64,000 nucleotides of DNA from Beroe forskalii. Taxonomy: Eukaryota; Ctenophora; Nuda; Beroida; Beroidae. Shown here one piece after another: positions 34,508 through 44,648 of this stretch. The stretch is from assembly GCA_011033025.1 (NCBI GenBank), contig WFMF01000112.1, forward strand, positions 248,001 to 312,000. The letters are read 5' to 3'. The notes below the pieces were generated by a model that was not told the origin of the DNA, made no database searches, and was given only the letters and a program-made list of their open reading frames with translations. A program made the position numbers and the translations under genes. Each line of letters starts with the position of its first letter. Positions within the stretch are counted from its first letter, which is position 1.

Positions 34508-34860
34508 ATAATATTCTAATATTCTTTGTTTTTTATTCTTATGATAGAGTGCTGGGAATTTGAATATTTACTATTATATTATGGTACTGTAATTGATATT
34601 ATGGTATTATGATATTAATACTTTATTCATGATTCACTTGTCTATTTGACTAATATATCACCGATTCAAAGCTGATGAGGTTTCCCTTGTAAAGCTTCAA
34701 CTAAAGGCAAAAGCTGATGAGCTTTCCTTGATAAAGCAGTAGCTATAAGTAAAACCTAAGAGTATAAGGAGCAATGAGCAATTCGAACTTCCGTCGTCTG
34801 AACTTGTCATGTTTGGCGATTTAAAGCCAGAACTGCTCATTTTGTTCGAACTTCCAGTTT

Positions 34861-35107
34861 ATTCTGACTTCCAATGTTCTCCTCCGCTGCCACTCAAGGT
34901 TCTTGAAGAAGAAAACACTTTTAAACCCAAGTGAGAAATTAAAGAGTTCCCAAAGTCCAAACAGTGAGAGAGAAGACATTGAAAGGTTTTACAATTTCCT
35001 GAACTTGAATCAAGTCTAATAATTCAGCTGATAATTTGAGAGTCAACTAGCAAAATCTTCAAGCTCAATGTAAATTTGTTGATTAAAACCAATTAATTCA
35101 TATTAAC
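34861..35107. other. VPS25 intron remainder
   Basis: The short stretch between the MULE right end and the next VPS25 exon. No coding segment is seen; a small missing VPS25 exon could be here, but I cannot identify one. Confidence 0.4.
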
Positions 35108-35203
35108 CTCCCAACGAGGTTTTGAAGAATTGAGTCCGATAGCAGAGGGAACAGTGCCTGGCTGATGGCTGAGTTGTTGAACAGGTCACCCATTTCTGTG
35201 ATC
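35108..35203 (-). CDS. VPS25: VPS25 (ESCRT-II), internal exon
   Basis: Following a TTCTCACAG acceptor, the exon reads ITEMGDLFNNSAISQALFPL, then LSDSILQNLVG, and ends AG|GTTAAT. VPS25 has here S-x-x-T-V-x-E-A-x-x-x-x-L-F-N-N-x-x-I-x-R-x-L-x-x-x-x-I-x-x-I-L-x-x-L, the first winged helix. The spacing LFNN to I-L-x-x-L is the same. The N-terminal exon(s) with the W-P-x-x-Y-x-x-P-P-F-F-T motif should lie to the right; I did not find them. Confidence 0.85.
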
Positions 35204-36186
35204 CTGTGAGAACAGAAGTTAGATGTATCCTGTCATACCCAACAACAAAAGTGTTTGACTGGGAGATATGAGAAAATGATATTTTCAGAATACAAAACCT
35301 ATTGTTTGCATAATAAATATCTTACATAAAGTAATACAGTAATAGGGCCCCCAGTAATTTGTATTATCACATATTTCACAGATCCTGTTCCTTGAATTGT
35401 GATAGTCATAGATCAGATTTCTCCATGATCAGTGCTGCCTTTGGTGGTTGCTACAGGCTATGGTGAAAAAGGGTGGAAAGTTTAACTGCTAGGCCATAAC
35501 CATTCGCAATACGTCTTATATTAAAAAGAAAGCCTCTAAAGATTCTTAAATCGTTAAGAACGAAAACACAAATATTACAAAGATCAGAATATGTATTAAA
35601 GCTAGAATAAAGTGACGATTGATTCGCAGATCGCAGTAAACTAATTATGAAACCAGACTTTTAGGATAATGCACCGTATTTTGTATAAGAAATTGATATA
35701 ATGGCGTTAGGCACAGCGGCAGCAACTTTGATCTCCGTTTTGCTAAACAGATCGATGTAGAAAGGGGACACGCAACTACAAGTCATTAACTTCTTAAAAT
35801 AATGTTGTTACAATATCATGGCATGTGCAGCTAACACAAACAGGAAAAAACTCGGGAAATTGATGAACAGATAAGAAAACTTCGTAAAAATACTACCTGA
35901 CTAGCTACCATGCCTCCGACTTTTCGATAACGTGAGCGGGGCCATAATTCACATCTCAGACTGAGGGGCTGGTCAAGTGCCTTGAGCCCATTGCTTTGAA
36001 CGAAAACCCAATTGGGGGTCTGGGGACAGAGCCAAAAGAAAATTTTGGGTAGTTTTGAGCAGCAAAATGATCAAAAGAGCTGAAAATTTGTTAGCGGACA
36101 GAACCTGTTAATTTTACAAGCCCCGCATGCAAATAAATAAATTTTAATTTTAGATAGAAATATCATTTGAATGAAATTTTTATGTT

Positions 36187-36262
36187 ATGTCTTATTTTGA
36201 AATTTTATGACGAATAATTTAAATATTTAAATTATTCGTCATAAAATTTCAAAATAAGACAT
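36187..36262. repeat. 76-bp perfect palindrome without spacer
   Basis: From ATGTCTTATTTTGAAATTTT at the left to AAAATTTCAAAATAAGACAT at the right, every base pairs, with the centre in AAATATTT. Just to the right is a GC-rich imperfect hairpin (GCGCGACTTCAAAATGTCGTCGCGC). It may be a tiny MITE, a recent inverted duplication or a read artefact. Confidence 0.9.
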
Positions 36263-36650
36263 GCGCGCGACTTCAAAATGTCGTCGCGCCCTCCAGCTAT
36301 GTCAAGTGAAACACTCGCATAAATGTGACATTTTAAACGTCGAGAAGCAAGCCTGCACGAATAAAGCAATTACATATTTACGATTTGGATTGTTTTGAGA
36401 GATAGGGGGCGTGTCAAAAGAAAAAAACAAGAAATTTCGGCGTAGACATAATGCATGTACTAGCACAAAAACAAACAAATTAATCAGTAGGATGTTTCTA
36501 AACTAAACACGATGATACAGACACGAAATTGATACTCAAATCATTATTATCACATGATACATTACAATCACGAATTATCCAAAAGCCGAAACAGGAAATC
36601 ATGCTGAAGCTCTCAGATAAATGAAATTACGAAAAAGAAACATCTCTCAG

Positions 36651-36770
36651 CCCATCTGGAATGAGATTTCGGAAATTGGCGATTCGCGCTCACGAGAGGA
36701 CTTGCCCCGAGATCCTCATACTGACACCAGCACACTCTTCAGAAGTGCAAATGACAGCTTTGTGTCTTAT
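36651..36770 (+). CDS. Candidate internal exon, unknown protein
   Basis: 120 bp (40 codons) between a CATCTCTCAG acceptor and a consensus TAT|GTAAGTATG donor, open throughout. It encodes PIWNEISEIGDSRSREDLPR and then DPHTDTSTLFRSANDSFVSY, hydrophilic and acidic/serine-rich. The donor string TCTTATGTAAGTATGT is repeated 16 bp further on, an unusual duplication. No family is recognised and no partner exon was found. Confidence 0.35.
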
Positions 36771-36799
36771 GTAAGTATGTTTTCTTATGTAAGTATGTA

Positions 36800-38566
36800 C
36801 ATGGCAATGAGAACAAAAAAACCGAGAGGTTTTACACTTAGAAGAGTGAGAAGAGAAGTACAAGTAACAACTAATAACTTCGTTTCTTTAGCGAACGATA
36901 CACACAAATTCTCCGATGATTGAATTGTCCTCGTATTTCACTTTATACAATTAACTAAGCGTAGCCACGCCAAAACCGCATTTGTTAGTCTTAGCTGTAA
37001 TATTCTCAGAATTGTGTTGAGTGCAATAAACTAGAGATCACCGAATGTAAGTTTATTAGTGTAATAATCGCATTAACAACGACGCAGTGTAAAGTGCTCG
37101 GAATTAAAGTGTTCGGAATTTGATCAACATATCGTCCACCGAGAGGAGATTACTACAGGATTAGTAAAGAGGCCTGGATTAAATAGTGTGCCCTGGCAGT
37201 CACAGCAATGAGATTAGAGCGACACGTCATTAATCACCAGTACAGTCTTTGTACACAGTGTGGTCTGTCTGGTCGTGAAATAATGTACTTTGTTCGGAAA
37301 GAACACACATTATCAATAGAAAATAAATTTGTTTGAAGGTTGGACAGAAAAACATGAAAATCATTCATTTCTGGATACAATTGCCATCATAAATTTACCA
37401 TCATAATTCATAGCAAGCCAACTGGATACGCTTGGTTTTTGCAGATGATTCATTTTATGGCTGACTAACTAACCAAGTATTTAACATCAACGCTACATAA
37501 GTCCATGATATTAATACTACATAAGTTCATGACTTTAATATAACAAGTGTACTGTAAATATGGTCTACACAGGTGCCAGGTGAAGGTAAACTAACAATCC
37601 ACTTAATACGTCTGGTATGTGAATGTGCATTCCTTAGTGTACTCGAAATATTAAATGATTCAAGGATGCCAAGTTGAGATTGCAATCATAAATTCATCAT
37701 TAATTCGTCACTGATTTGCTGGCAACGGGTAGATGGATTATTCCGCCCAAATTCAGGACTCCCAGATTCATTCATGCGCACATTGTAGGTGGCTACATTC
37801 ACCCATAGCAAAGTCCCAGTTAAATCTTTCACAGAAGGCCGTACATTAGAGTTTAACACGAGATGTCGTCACTAGCGCTCACTCAGTTTGTCAGGCAATT
37901 CCCTTGACAATTGGACTGTAATAAATAGATAAGTAGATGCTACAGGAATTTAAATAGAGTACTGCATATTGTAGTTGTTAAATAGTTAAATACTTCACTA
38001 CCCCATGCAAAGTTATCAGTAGTAGCATAAGTGTTCATCAGCAAGAGATTACAAACTAACTGTATGAATACATATTGCAAATGTGAAGGTGATTGATAGT
38101 GCCTGAAAACTCAGTGTTTGGTACCAGGATTGCGATCAAATTTCAAAATTTTCTAGACACTATCATCATTTTAAGTCAATAATATACAAAGCCAGTAAGT
38201 TAGTAAGTTGAAACTATGATAGTATTGTTTGATTGACAATAAGTTGCAGCATTCATGATGCTGCTGCTACATTTCACAATAGAGACTCATCACCTCGTTT
38301 GTGCACTAGAAAACTGCAAGATAATTAGCGCTATATAGCACTACAATAGCCATGGAACCGGTGAGACGGCTCCAAACCCTCCCATTGCTATTACAATATA
38401 AGTATCCAAACCCTCCCGAACAATATAAGTATCCCTTTCACTGCAGTCACGAACAAAGAATAGGTGGTTGAGAGTGACGTCATTATCATAGCTTAACATG
38501 GTGTGTATTGGTGAGAAAGGATAGGGTGTTGTCGTGGCGTACAGCACACGATGATGAAATACCAGT
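36800..38566. other. AT-rich stretch without recognisable gene
   Basis: No coding signal. A short direct repeat of CAAACCCTCCC with ACAATATAAGTATCC lies at about 38376-38430. Confidence 0.4.
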
Positions 38567-38574
38567 TCTCTTTC

Positions 38575-39386
38575 CAGGGCCGTAATTCCCGGGGGGGCTA
38601 GGGGGGCTGAAGCCCCCCCAAGATTTTTGAAGGACTCAAAAAAACTTAAAACTCCCTATTAAAATTTCCAACTTAATTGATCTTTACAGTTTACTTATTA
38701 AATACGGAATGATTTTGATGCGTCATTTGCAATTGTGAAGGTTTGCACATCATATTATCAACACTTCATGTAGGCTAGTTTGTAGGTAATCCATGGTATT
38801 ATCATCAACAAACCACAGAACAGAAGTGCAGTAATCTGATCAATCAATGTGTATATAGTTAGTGGGCAAAAATAATAATAAAGAAAGAAATAATTGATTA
38901 TCATGCTCATATAATCGGATAATCCTCATAGATGTTTGCAAGTGTCATACTGGAATGAATAAAAAAAGATTCAATGATGTTCATAACAATTTTAGGCCTA
39001 AAAACAAGCAAGTGCTCTGCGCTAAAAATGGGCCATCAGTTGGGAAAGGCACAAATTGTACTACACACGGCTTGAAAAGTTGCTCAAAACTTGTCAAAGT
39101 ACCATTGTATAAGACTTATCATTTTCACGATTCTTACCCATTTCTGTAGCCCGAAATTCATTCTCAGACATTGAAAAACCCAAAAATTTTCCGGGGGGCT
39201 CCGCCCCCCTAACCCCCGGCCAGGGGCACTGCCCCTGGACCCCGCTGGGGGCTGCGCCCCCAGACCCCTGCCTCCGGGGGCTCCGCCCCCTAGCCCCCCG
39301 CCAGGGGCTCCGCCCCTGGACCCCGTTCTCTGGGCTCGCTTCGCTCGCCCAGCCCCCCCATCTCAAAATTGAGAATTACGGCCCTG
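38575..39386. mobile_element. Non-autonomous hAT element (812 bp)
   Basis: Inverted ends CAGGGCCGTAATTC (38575-38588; complement 39373-39386) are flanked by identical TCTCTTTC (38567-38574 and 39387-39394). CAG termini and an 8-bp duplication fit hAT. The right third is a dense series of GC-rich hairpin units (GGGGGCTCCGCCCCC, GGGGGCTGCGCCCCCAGACC). The remainder is AT-rich. No transposase. The minus-strand frame at 39094-39366 is a by-product of the GC-rich repeats. Confidence 0.95.
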
Positions 39387-39394
39387 TCTCTTTC

Positions 39395-40728
39395 TTAGTT
39401 GGCTTTCCATCAGCTCATTTGCTAACTAAGTCTAACAGTCTGACTACGTCTACTAGGTAAGTCTGATGAGCTATCACTTGTCAGATCAACAAGTATAATC
39501 AAGCTCATGTTTAAACTAACATGAGCTAACCCAGCTAAACTTCAAAACTTTCAATCTGGTTCTCTAGTAGGTATTTTACGAATGTGACCAAAACACACCT
39601 TGAGTAGCATGAAAAGTGATCAAATACCAGAGCATGGGGCAAGTAACTTAATGAATTCCAATCTCAGCGCCTCAATCATATTCCACAGCCATAGAGTTAG
39701 AGTAGGATTTATCAGTTCAAATTAGCGATGGCTTTCCAGCAATCAGCATTACATTCAAAGCGACTTCATTGATTGTTTCAATTAAAATATCATTTTAATT
39801 GAACTCGAGTTACATGTTTTGTGGCGTGCGGAAATTACAGTCATGCCATGCTCTCATTCTCCTTGTTACTTTGATTTAGAGAAAATAAAAATCAACCGTG
39901 CTGTATCGCATTCTTAATTAATAAGTTTACATGATTCATGATCACGTCATAATCTTAAATAGCAGATTGGAAAATGGCGAAACACTTCCGTTGGTTTGGA
40001 ATCACAATGCTTGAGCTCAGCTCAATGCAATTGTACAAAACTATAACATCGTGTATTGAGTAAAATATAGGGATTTTGAGGTAACTAGGAGAGTATAAGA
40101 TCTGTGTACACTAATTCTGATATTGACTATAGTTACTAAGTTACTATAAATAGTTAGCAGTATCGTGAGAAACAATCCAAAGCAAAAGCCATATGCTTGC
40201 ATACTTTCAATAAATTTAAGTGATTTAATGTTTCATTGAACAATACAATAACTAGTGGAATTTCAATTTTTCGTATAAACAGGGGTCTGGGGTTGCAGCC
40301 CCCATGATTCAAAGGTTTGGAGCATATATTACAATGGGTTTTAATATCCACGATATTTTTCTTACAATTCCTTCATCCTCGAGAAACATTTGATCTCAAA
40401 TGCGAACCACAATTTTCTGAATGCTAGTGGAATTTGATCACAAGTAAGATAGCATAACCATGATAATATCTTTCTTGCTGCTCTCTCATTGCCTTATAAG
40501 CTTATACATGCCACATAGCTACATTGTGCCAGCTACATGCATCACAGAAGTCATTATTGATTGGTGCTTGACCCCGCCTTACCAATACATTTAAAATATT
40601 TTATCTGGTAAAAATGTCAGAAGCTTCGATATTCGATAATGATGCTGATTGAGAATATTCTAGAAGTTATTTGAAAAAAACTTAATTCAAAGACGCACCG
40701 TTCAAAAAGACAAAGTATTTTAAATAAT
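39395..40728. other. AT-rich stretch without recognisable gene
   Basis: Only one feature stands out: AGGGGTCTGGGGTTGCAGCCCCCA at 40282-40305, an inverted copy of the GGGGGCTGC...CCCCAGACCCCT module seen in several transposons here. Confidence 0.4.
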
Positions 40729-43700
40729 AATGGGGGTGGCAAGTTATGGGAGCCCCTGTATCCGTTTTGGATACACGGACTTCTCCTAAACCTGGTATAC
40801 ATCATAACAGAGTTAACCATACCCAGGCTCGCCCTACACTTGGGCTAACCTCTAAACACGGGCTCCCCCTATACACCGCTCCCTTAATCTTGGGCTTACC
40901 CACTTTCCTTGGTCTCACCCCTAAACAAGGGATCGCCCATACCAGACTCGCCCTTATCCTGGGCTATACCGCATATGGCTCCACCCTACCTTGAGCTTCT
41001 GGAATGCCTTGGGCTAACCCCCAAACACGGGATCCACCATACCAGACCAACCCTTATCCTGGGCTATACCGCATATGGCTCCACCCTACCTTGGGCTTCT
41101 GGAATGCCTTGGGCTAACCCCCAAACATGGGATCCACCATACCAGACCAACCTTTATCCTGGGCTATACCGCATATGGCTCCACCCTACCTTGGGCTTCT
41201 GGAATGCCTTGGGCTAACCCCCAAACACGGGATCCACCATACCAGACCAACCTTTATCCTGGGCTATACTGCATATGGCTCCACCCTACTTTGGGCTCCC
41301 TCGCTTTAAATATGGGCTCCCTCCGTTATATTGGGCCACCCCATTCACTCACCCCATGCCCTCTCCCCCTAGTTTGGGCTCCCCATGATCAAAACCCGGA
41401 CTACCCCAATATTAACTCGGGCTCCCCCATGATAACTTGGGCTCCCCCTTGATAACTCGGGCTCCCCCCCCATTATTACTCGGGCTCTCCCCCATGTTAT
41501 CTCGGGCTCCCCCATACCAACTTGGGCTCCCCCACACTAACGTGGGCTCCACCGTACTATCCGGGCTCCCCCATACCAACTTGGGCTCCCCCGTACTATC
41601 AGGGCTCCCCCGTGCTAACTTGGGCTCCCCCGTACTAACTTGGGCTCCCCCGTACTAAATTGGGCTCCCCCAAACCAACTTGGGCTCCCCGTACTATCTG
41701 GGCTCCCCGTACAAACTTGGGCTCCCCTGTACTATCTGGGCTCCCCGTACTAACTCGGGCTCCCCCATACCAACTTGAGCTCCCCGTACTATCTGGGCTC
41801 CCCATACCAACTTGGGCTCCCCACTATCAGGGCTCCCCCGTGCTAACAGGCTCCCCCGTACTATCTGGGCTCCCCATACTAACTTGGGCTCCCCGTACTA
41901 ATTGGGCTCCCCGTACCAGCAGGCTCCCCCACACTAACTTGGGCTCCACCATACTATCCGGGCTCTCCCATACCAACTTGGGCTCCCCCATGCTATCAGG
42001 GCTCCCCGTGCTAGCAGGCTCCCCGTACTATCAGGGCTCCCCCATACCAACTTGGGCTCCCCCATACCAACTTGGGCTCCACCATACTATCTGGGCTCCC
42101 CCATACCAACCTGGGCTCCCCCGTACTATCAGGGCTCCCCCTACGGCCTACTTACTTGGGCTCCCCCATACCAACTTGGGCTCCCCCGTACTATCTGGGC
42201 TCCCCCGTACTAACTTGGGCTCCCCCGTACTAACTTGGGCTCCCCCGCACTAACTGGGCTCCCCCATACCAACTTGGGCTCCCCCACACTAACTTGGGCT
42301 CCACCGTACTATCTGGGCTCCCCCGTACTATCAGGGCTCCCCCGTACTAACTTGGGCTCCCCCATACCAACTTGGGCTCCCCCGTACTATCAGGGCTCCC
42401 CCATACCAACTTGGGCTCCCCCGTACTAACTTGGGCTTCTGGGGGCTGCCGCCCCCAGACCCCTGCATATCATTGAATTTCAGTGATTTTGCGTGTGTAT
42501 TGAGTACCTTATCTGTCAGTTTTTTCATGCGCATATTTTGCATTCCATTTCTTGTCTGAAAAGTACTCCGGCCCTAATTTTCTTTATCCAAGGCTTAAAT
42601 ACCAGGTCAGCAATCCCCGGCCCCAGCCCCGGCTAAATTGATGGTTCCCCGGCCCCGGTCAAATTTCTCAAGTCTTCCCCGGCCCCGGCCTGAATCACCA
42701 TCCCCGGCCCCGGCCCCGGCTGAGATCCCCCCCCCCCCTCCCGGTCGACCACTGATCATGGGGGAGCCCGAGATATTATTAGAGAGCCCAAGTTATGATC
42801 AAAGGGGAAGCCCCAATTAATACGGGGGGAGCCCGAGTTATTATGGGGTAGCGCCAGTTAGTATTGCGGAGCCCGAGTTAGTATGGGGGAGCCCGAGTTA
42901 ATTTGGGGAGCCCAAGTTAATATAGGGTCAGGCTCGAGTTAGTATGGGGGAGCCCAAGCTGGTATACGGGAGCCCGAGTTAATACGAGGGAGAGCCTGAG
43001 TTATCACGGGGAGCCCATATAGTACGGGGGAGTCCAAGTTAGTACGGGGGAGCCCAAGTTAGTACGGGGGAGCCCAGATAGTACGTGGGAGACCAGATGG
43101 TATGGGGGAGCCCAGATAGCACGAGGGAGTCCAGATAGTACGGGGGAGCACAAGTTTGAATGGAGGAGCCCAAGTTAGTACGGGGGAGCCCAGATAGTAC
43201 GGGTAGCCCAAGATAGTATGGGGGAGCCCAGATAGTACGGGGGAGTCCAAGTTGGTACGGGGGAGCCCTGATAGTACGGGGGAGCCAAAGTTAGTATGGG
43301 GGAGCCCAAGTTGGTATGGGGGAGCCCAAGTTGGTATGGGGGAGCCCTGATAGTACGGGGGAGCCCAAGTTAGCACGGGGGAGCCCTGATAGTACGGGGG
43401 AGCCCAAGTTGGTATGGGAGAGCCCGGATAGTATGGTGGAGCCCAAGTTAGTGTGGGGGAGCCCAAGTTGGTACGGGGGAGCCCAATTTAGTACGGGGGA
43501 GCCCAAGTTAGTACGGGGGAGCCCAGATAGTACGGGGGAGCCCTGATAGTGCGGGGGAGCCCAAGTTGGTATGGGGGAGCCCAGATAGTACGGGGAGCTC
43601 AAGTTGGTATGGGGGAGCCCGAGTTAGTACGGGGGAGCCCAGATAGTACAGGGGAGCCCAAGTTTGTACGGGGGAGCCCAGATAGTACGGGGGAGCCCAA

Positions 43701-44648
43701 GTTGGTACGGGGAGCCCAATTTAGTACGGGGAGCCCAAGTTAGTACGGGGAGCCCAAGTTAACACGGGGGAGCCCTGATAGTACGGGGGAGCCCAAGTTG
43801 GTATGGGGGAGCCCGGATAGTACGGTGGAGCCCACGTTAGTGTGGGGGAGCCCAAGTTGGTATGGGGGAGCCCGAGATAACATGGGGGAGAGCCCGAGTA
43901 ATAATGGGGGGGAGCCCGAGTTATCAAGGGGGAGCCCAAGTTATCATGGGGGAGCCCGAGTTAATATTGGGGTAGTCCGGGTTTTGATCATGGGGGAGCC
44001 CAAACTAGGGGGGAGAGGGCATGGGGTGAGTGAATGGGGTGGCCCAATATAACGGAGGGGAGCCCATATTTAAAGCGAGGGGGAGCCCAAAGTAGGGTGG
44101 AGCCATATGCAGTATAGCCCAGGATAAAGGTTGGTCTGGTATGGTGGATCTCGTGTTTGGGGGTTAGCCCAAGGCATTCCAGAAGCCCAAGGTAGGGTGG
44201 AGCCATATGCGGTATAGCCCAGGATAAAGGTTGGTCTGGTATGGTGGATCCCATGTTTGGGGTTAGCCCAAGGCATTCAGAAGCCCAAGGTAGGGTGGAG
44301 CCATATGCGGTATAGCCCAGGATAAGGGTTGGTCTGGTATGGTGGATCCCGTGTTTGGGGGTTAGCCCAAGGCATTCCAGAAGCTCAAGGTAGGGTGGAG
44401 CCATATGCGGTATAGCCCAGGATAAGGGCGAGTCTGGTATGGGCGATCCCTTGTTTAGGGGTGAGACCAAGGAAAGTGGGTAAGCCCAAGATTAAGGGGA
44501 GCGGTGTATAGGGGAGCCCGTGTTTAGAGGTTAGCCCAAGTGTAGGGCGAGCCTGGGTATGGTTAACTCTGTTATGATGTATACCAAGATTAAGGGGAGG
44601 CATTTTGGCTCCCCCATTGTCCGGTATACCGAACTTGCCACCCCCATT
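40729..44648. mobile_element. Foldback transposon E2 (AATGGGGG family, 3.92 kb)
   Basis: This is the second complete copy of the family at 14135-18985, in the same orientation. The termini are AATGGGGGTGGCAAGTT at 40729-40745 and its complement at 44632-44648. The left arm has four ~100-bp units (about 40975-41300) and then the 20-bp minisatellite to about 42435. The centre (42438-42760) contains a GGGGGCTGCCGCCCCCAGAC hairpin and CCCCGG-rich repeats. The right arm (42765-44600) is the left arm inverted. It has no coding capacity and lacks the two insertions found in E1. Target duplication is absent or at most AT. The flanking sequence is unrelated to that of E1, so this is an independent insertion. 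Confidence 0.9.

Larger units (their letters stand above)
26251..34860 (+). mobile_element. MULE-type DNA transposon with nested insertions, in a VPS25 intron
   Basis: The transposase relic (26638-34507) is bracketed by copies of GACGGAAGTTCGAAC. The left cluster (26251-26354) has five copies in both directions; the right cluster (34781-34856) has TTCGAACTTCCGTCGT and TTCGAACTTCC. Both clusters also share GTCATGTTT followed by AACGA or GGCGA. I take these as the element ends, but exact termini and the 9-10-bp duplication expected for a MULE could not be fixed. The element lies between the VPS25 exons at 26029-26183 and 35108-35203, in the opposite direction to the gene. Without later insertions it would be about 1.6 kb. 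Confidence 0.6.
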
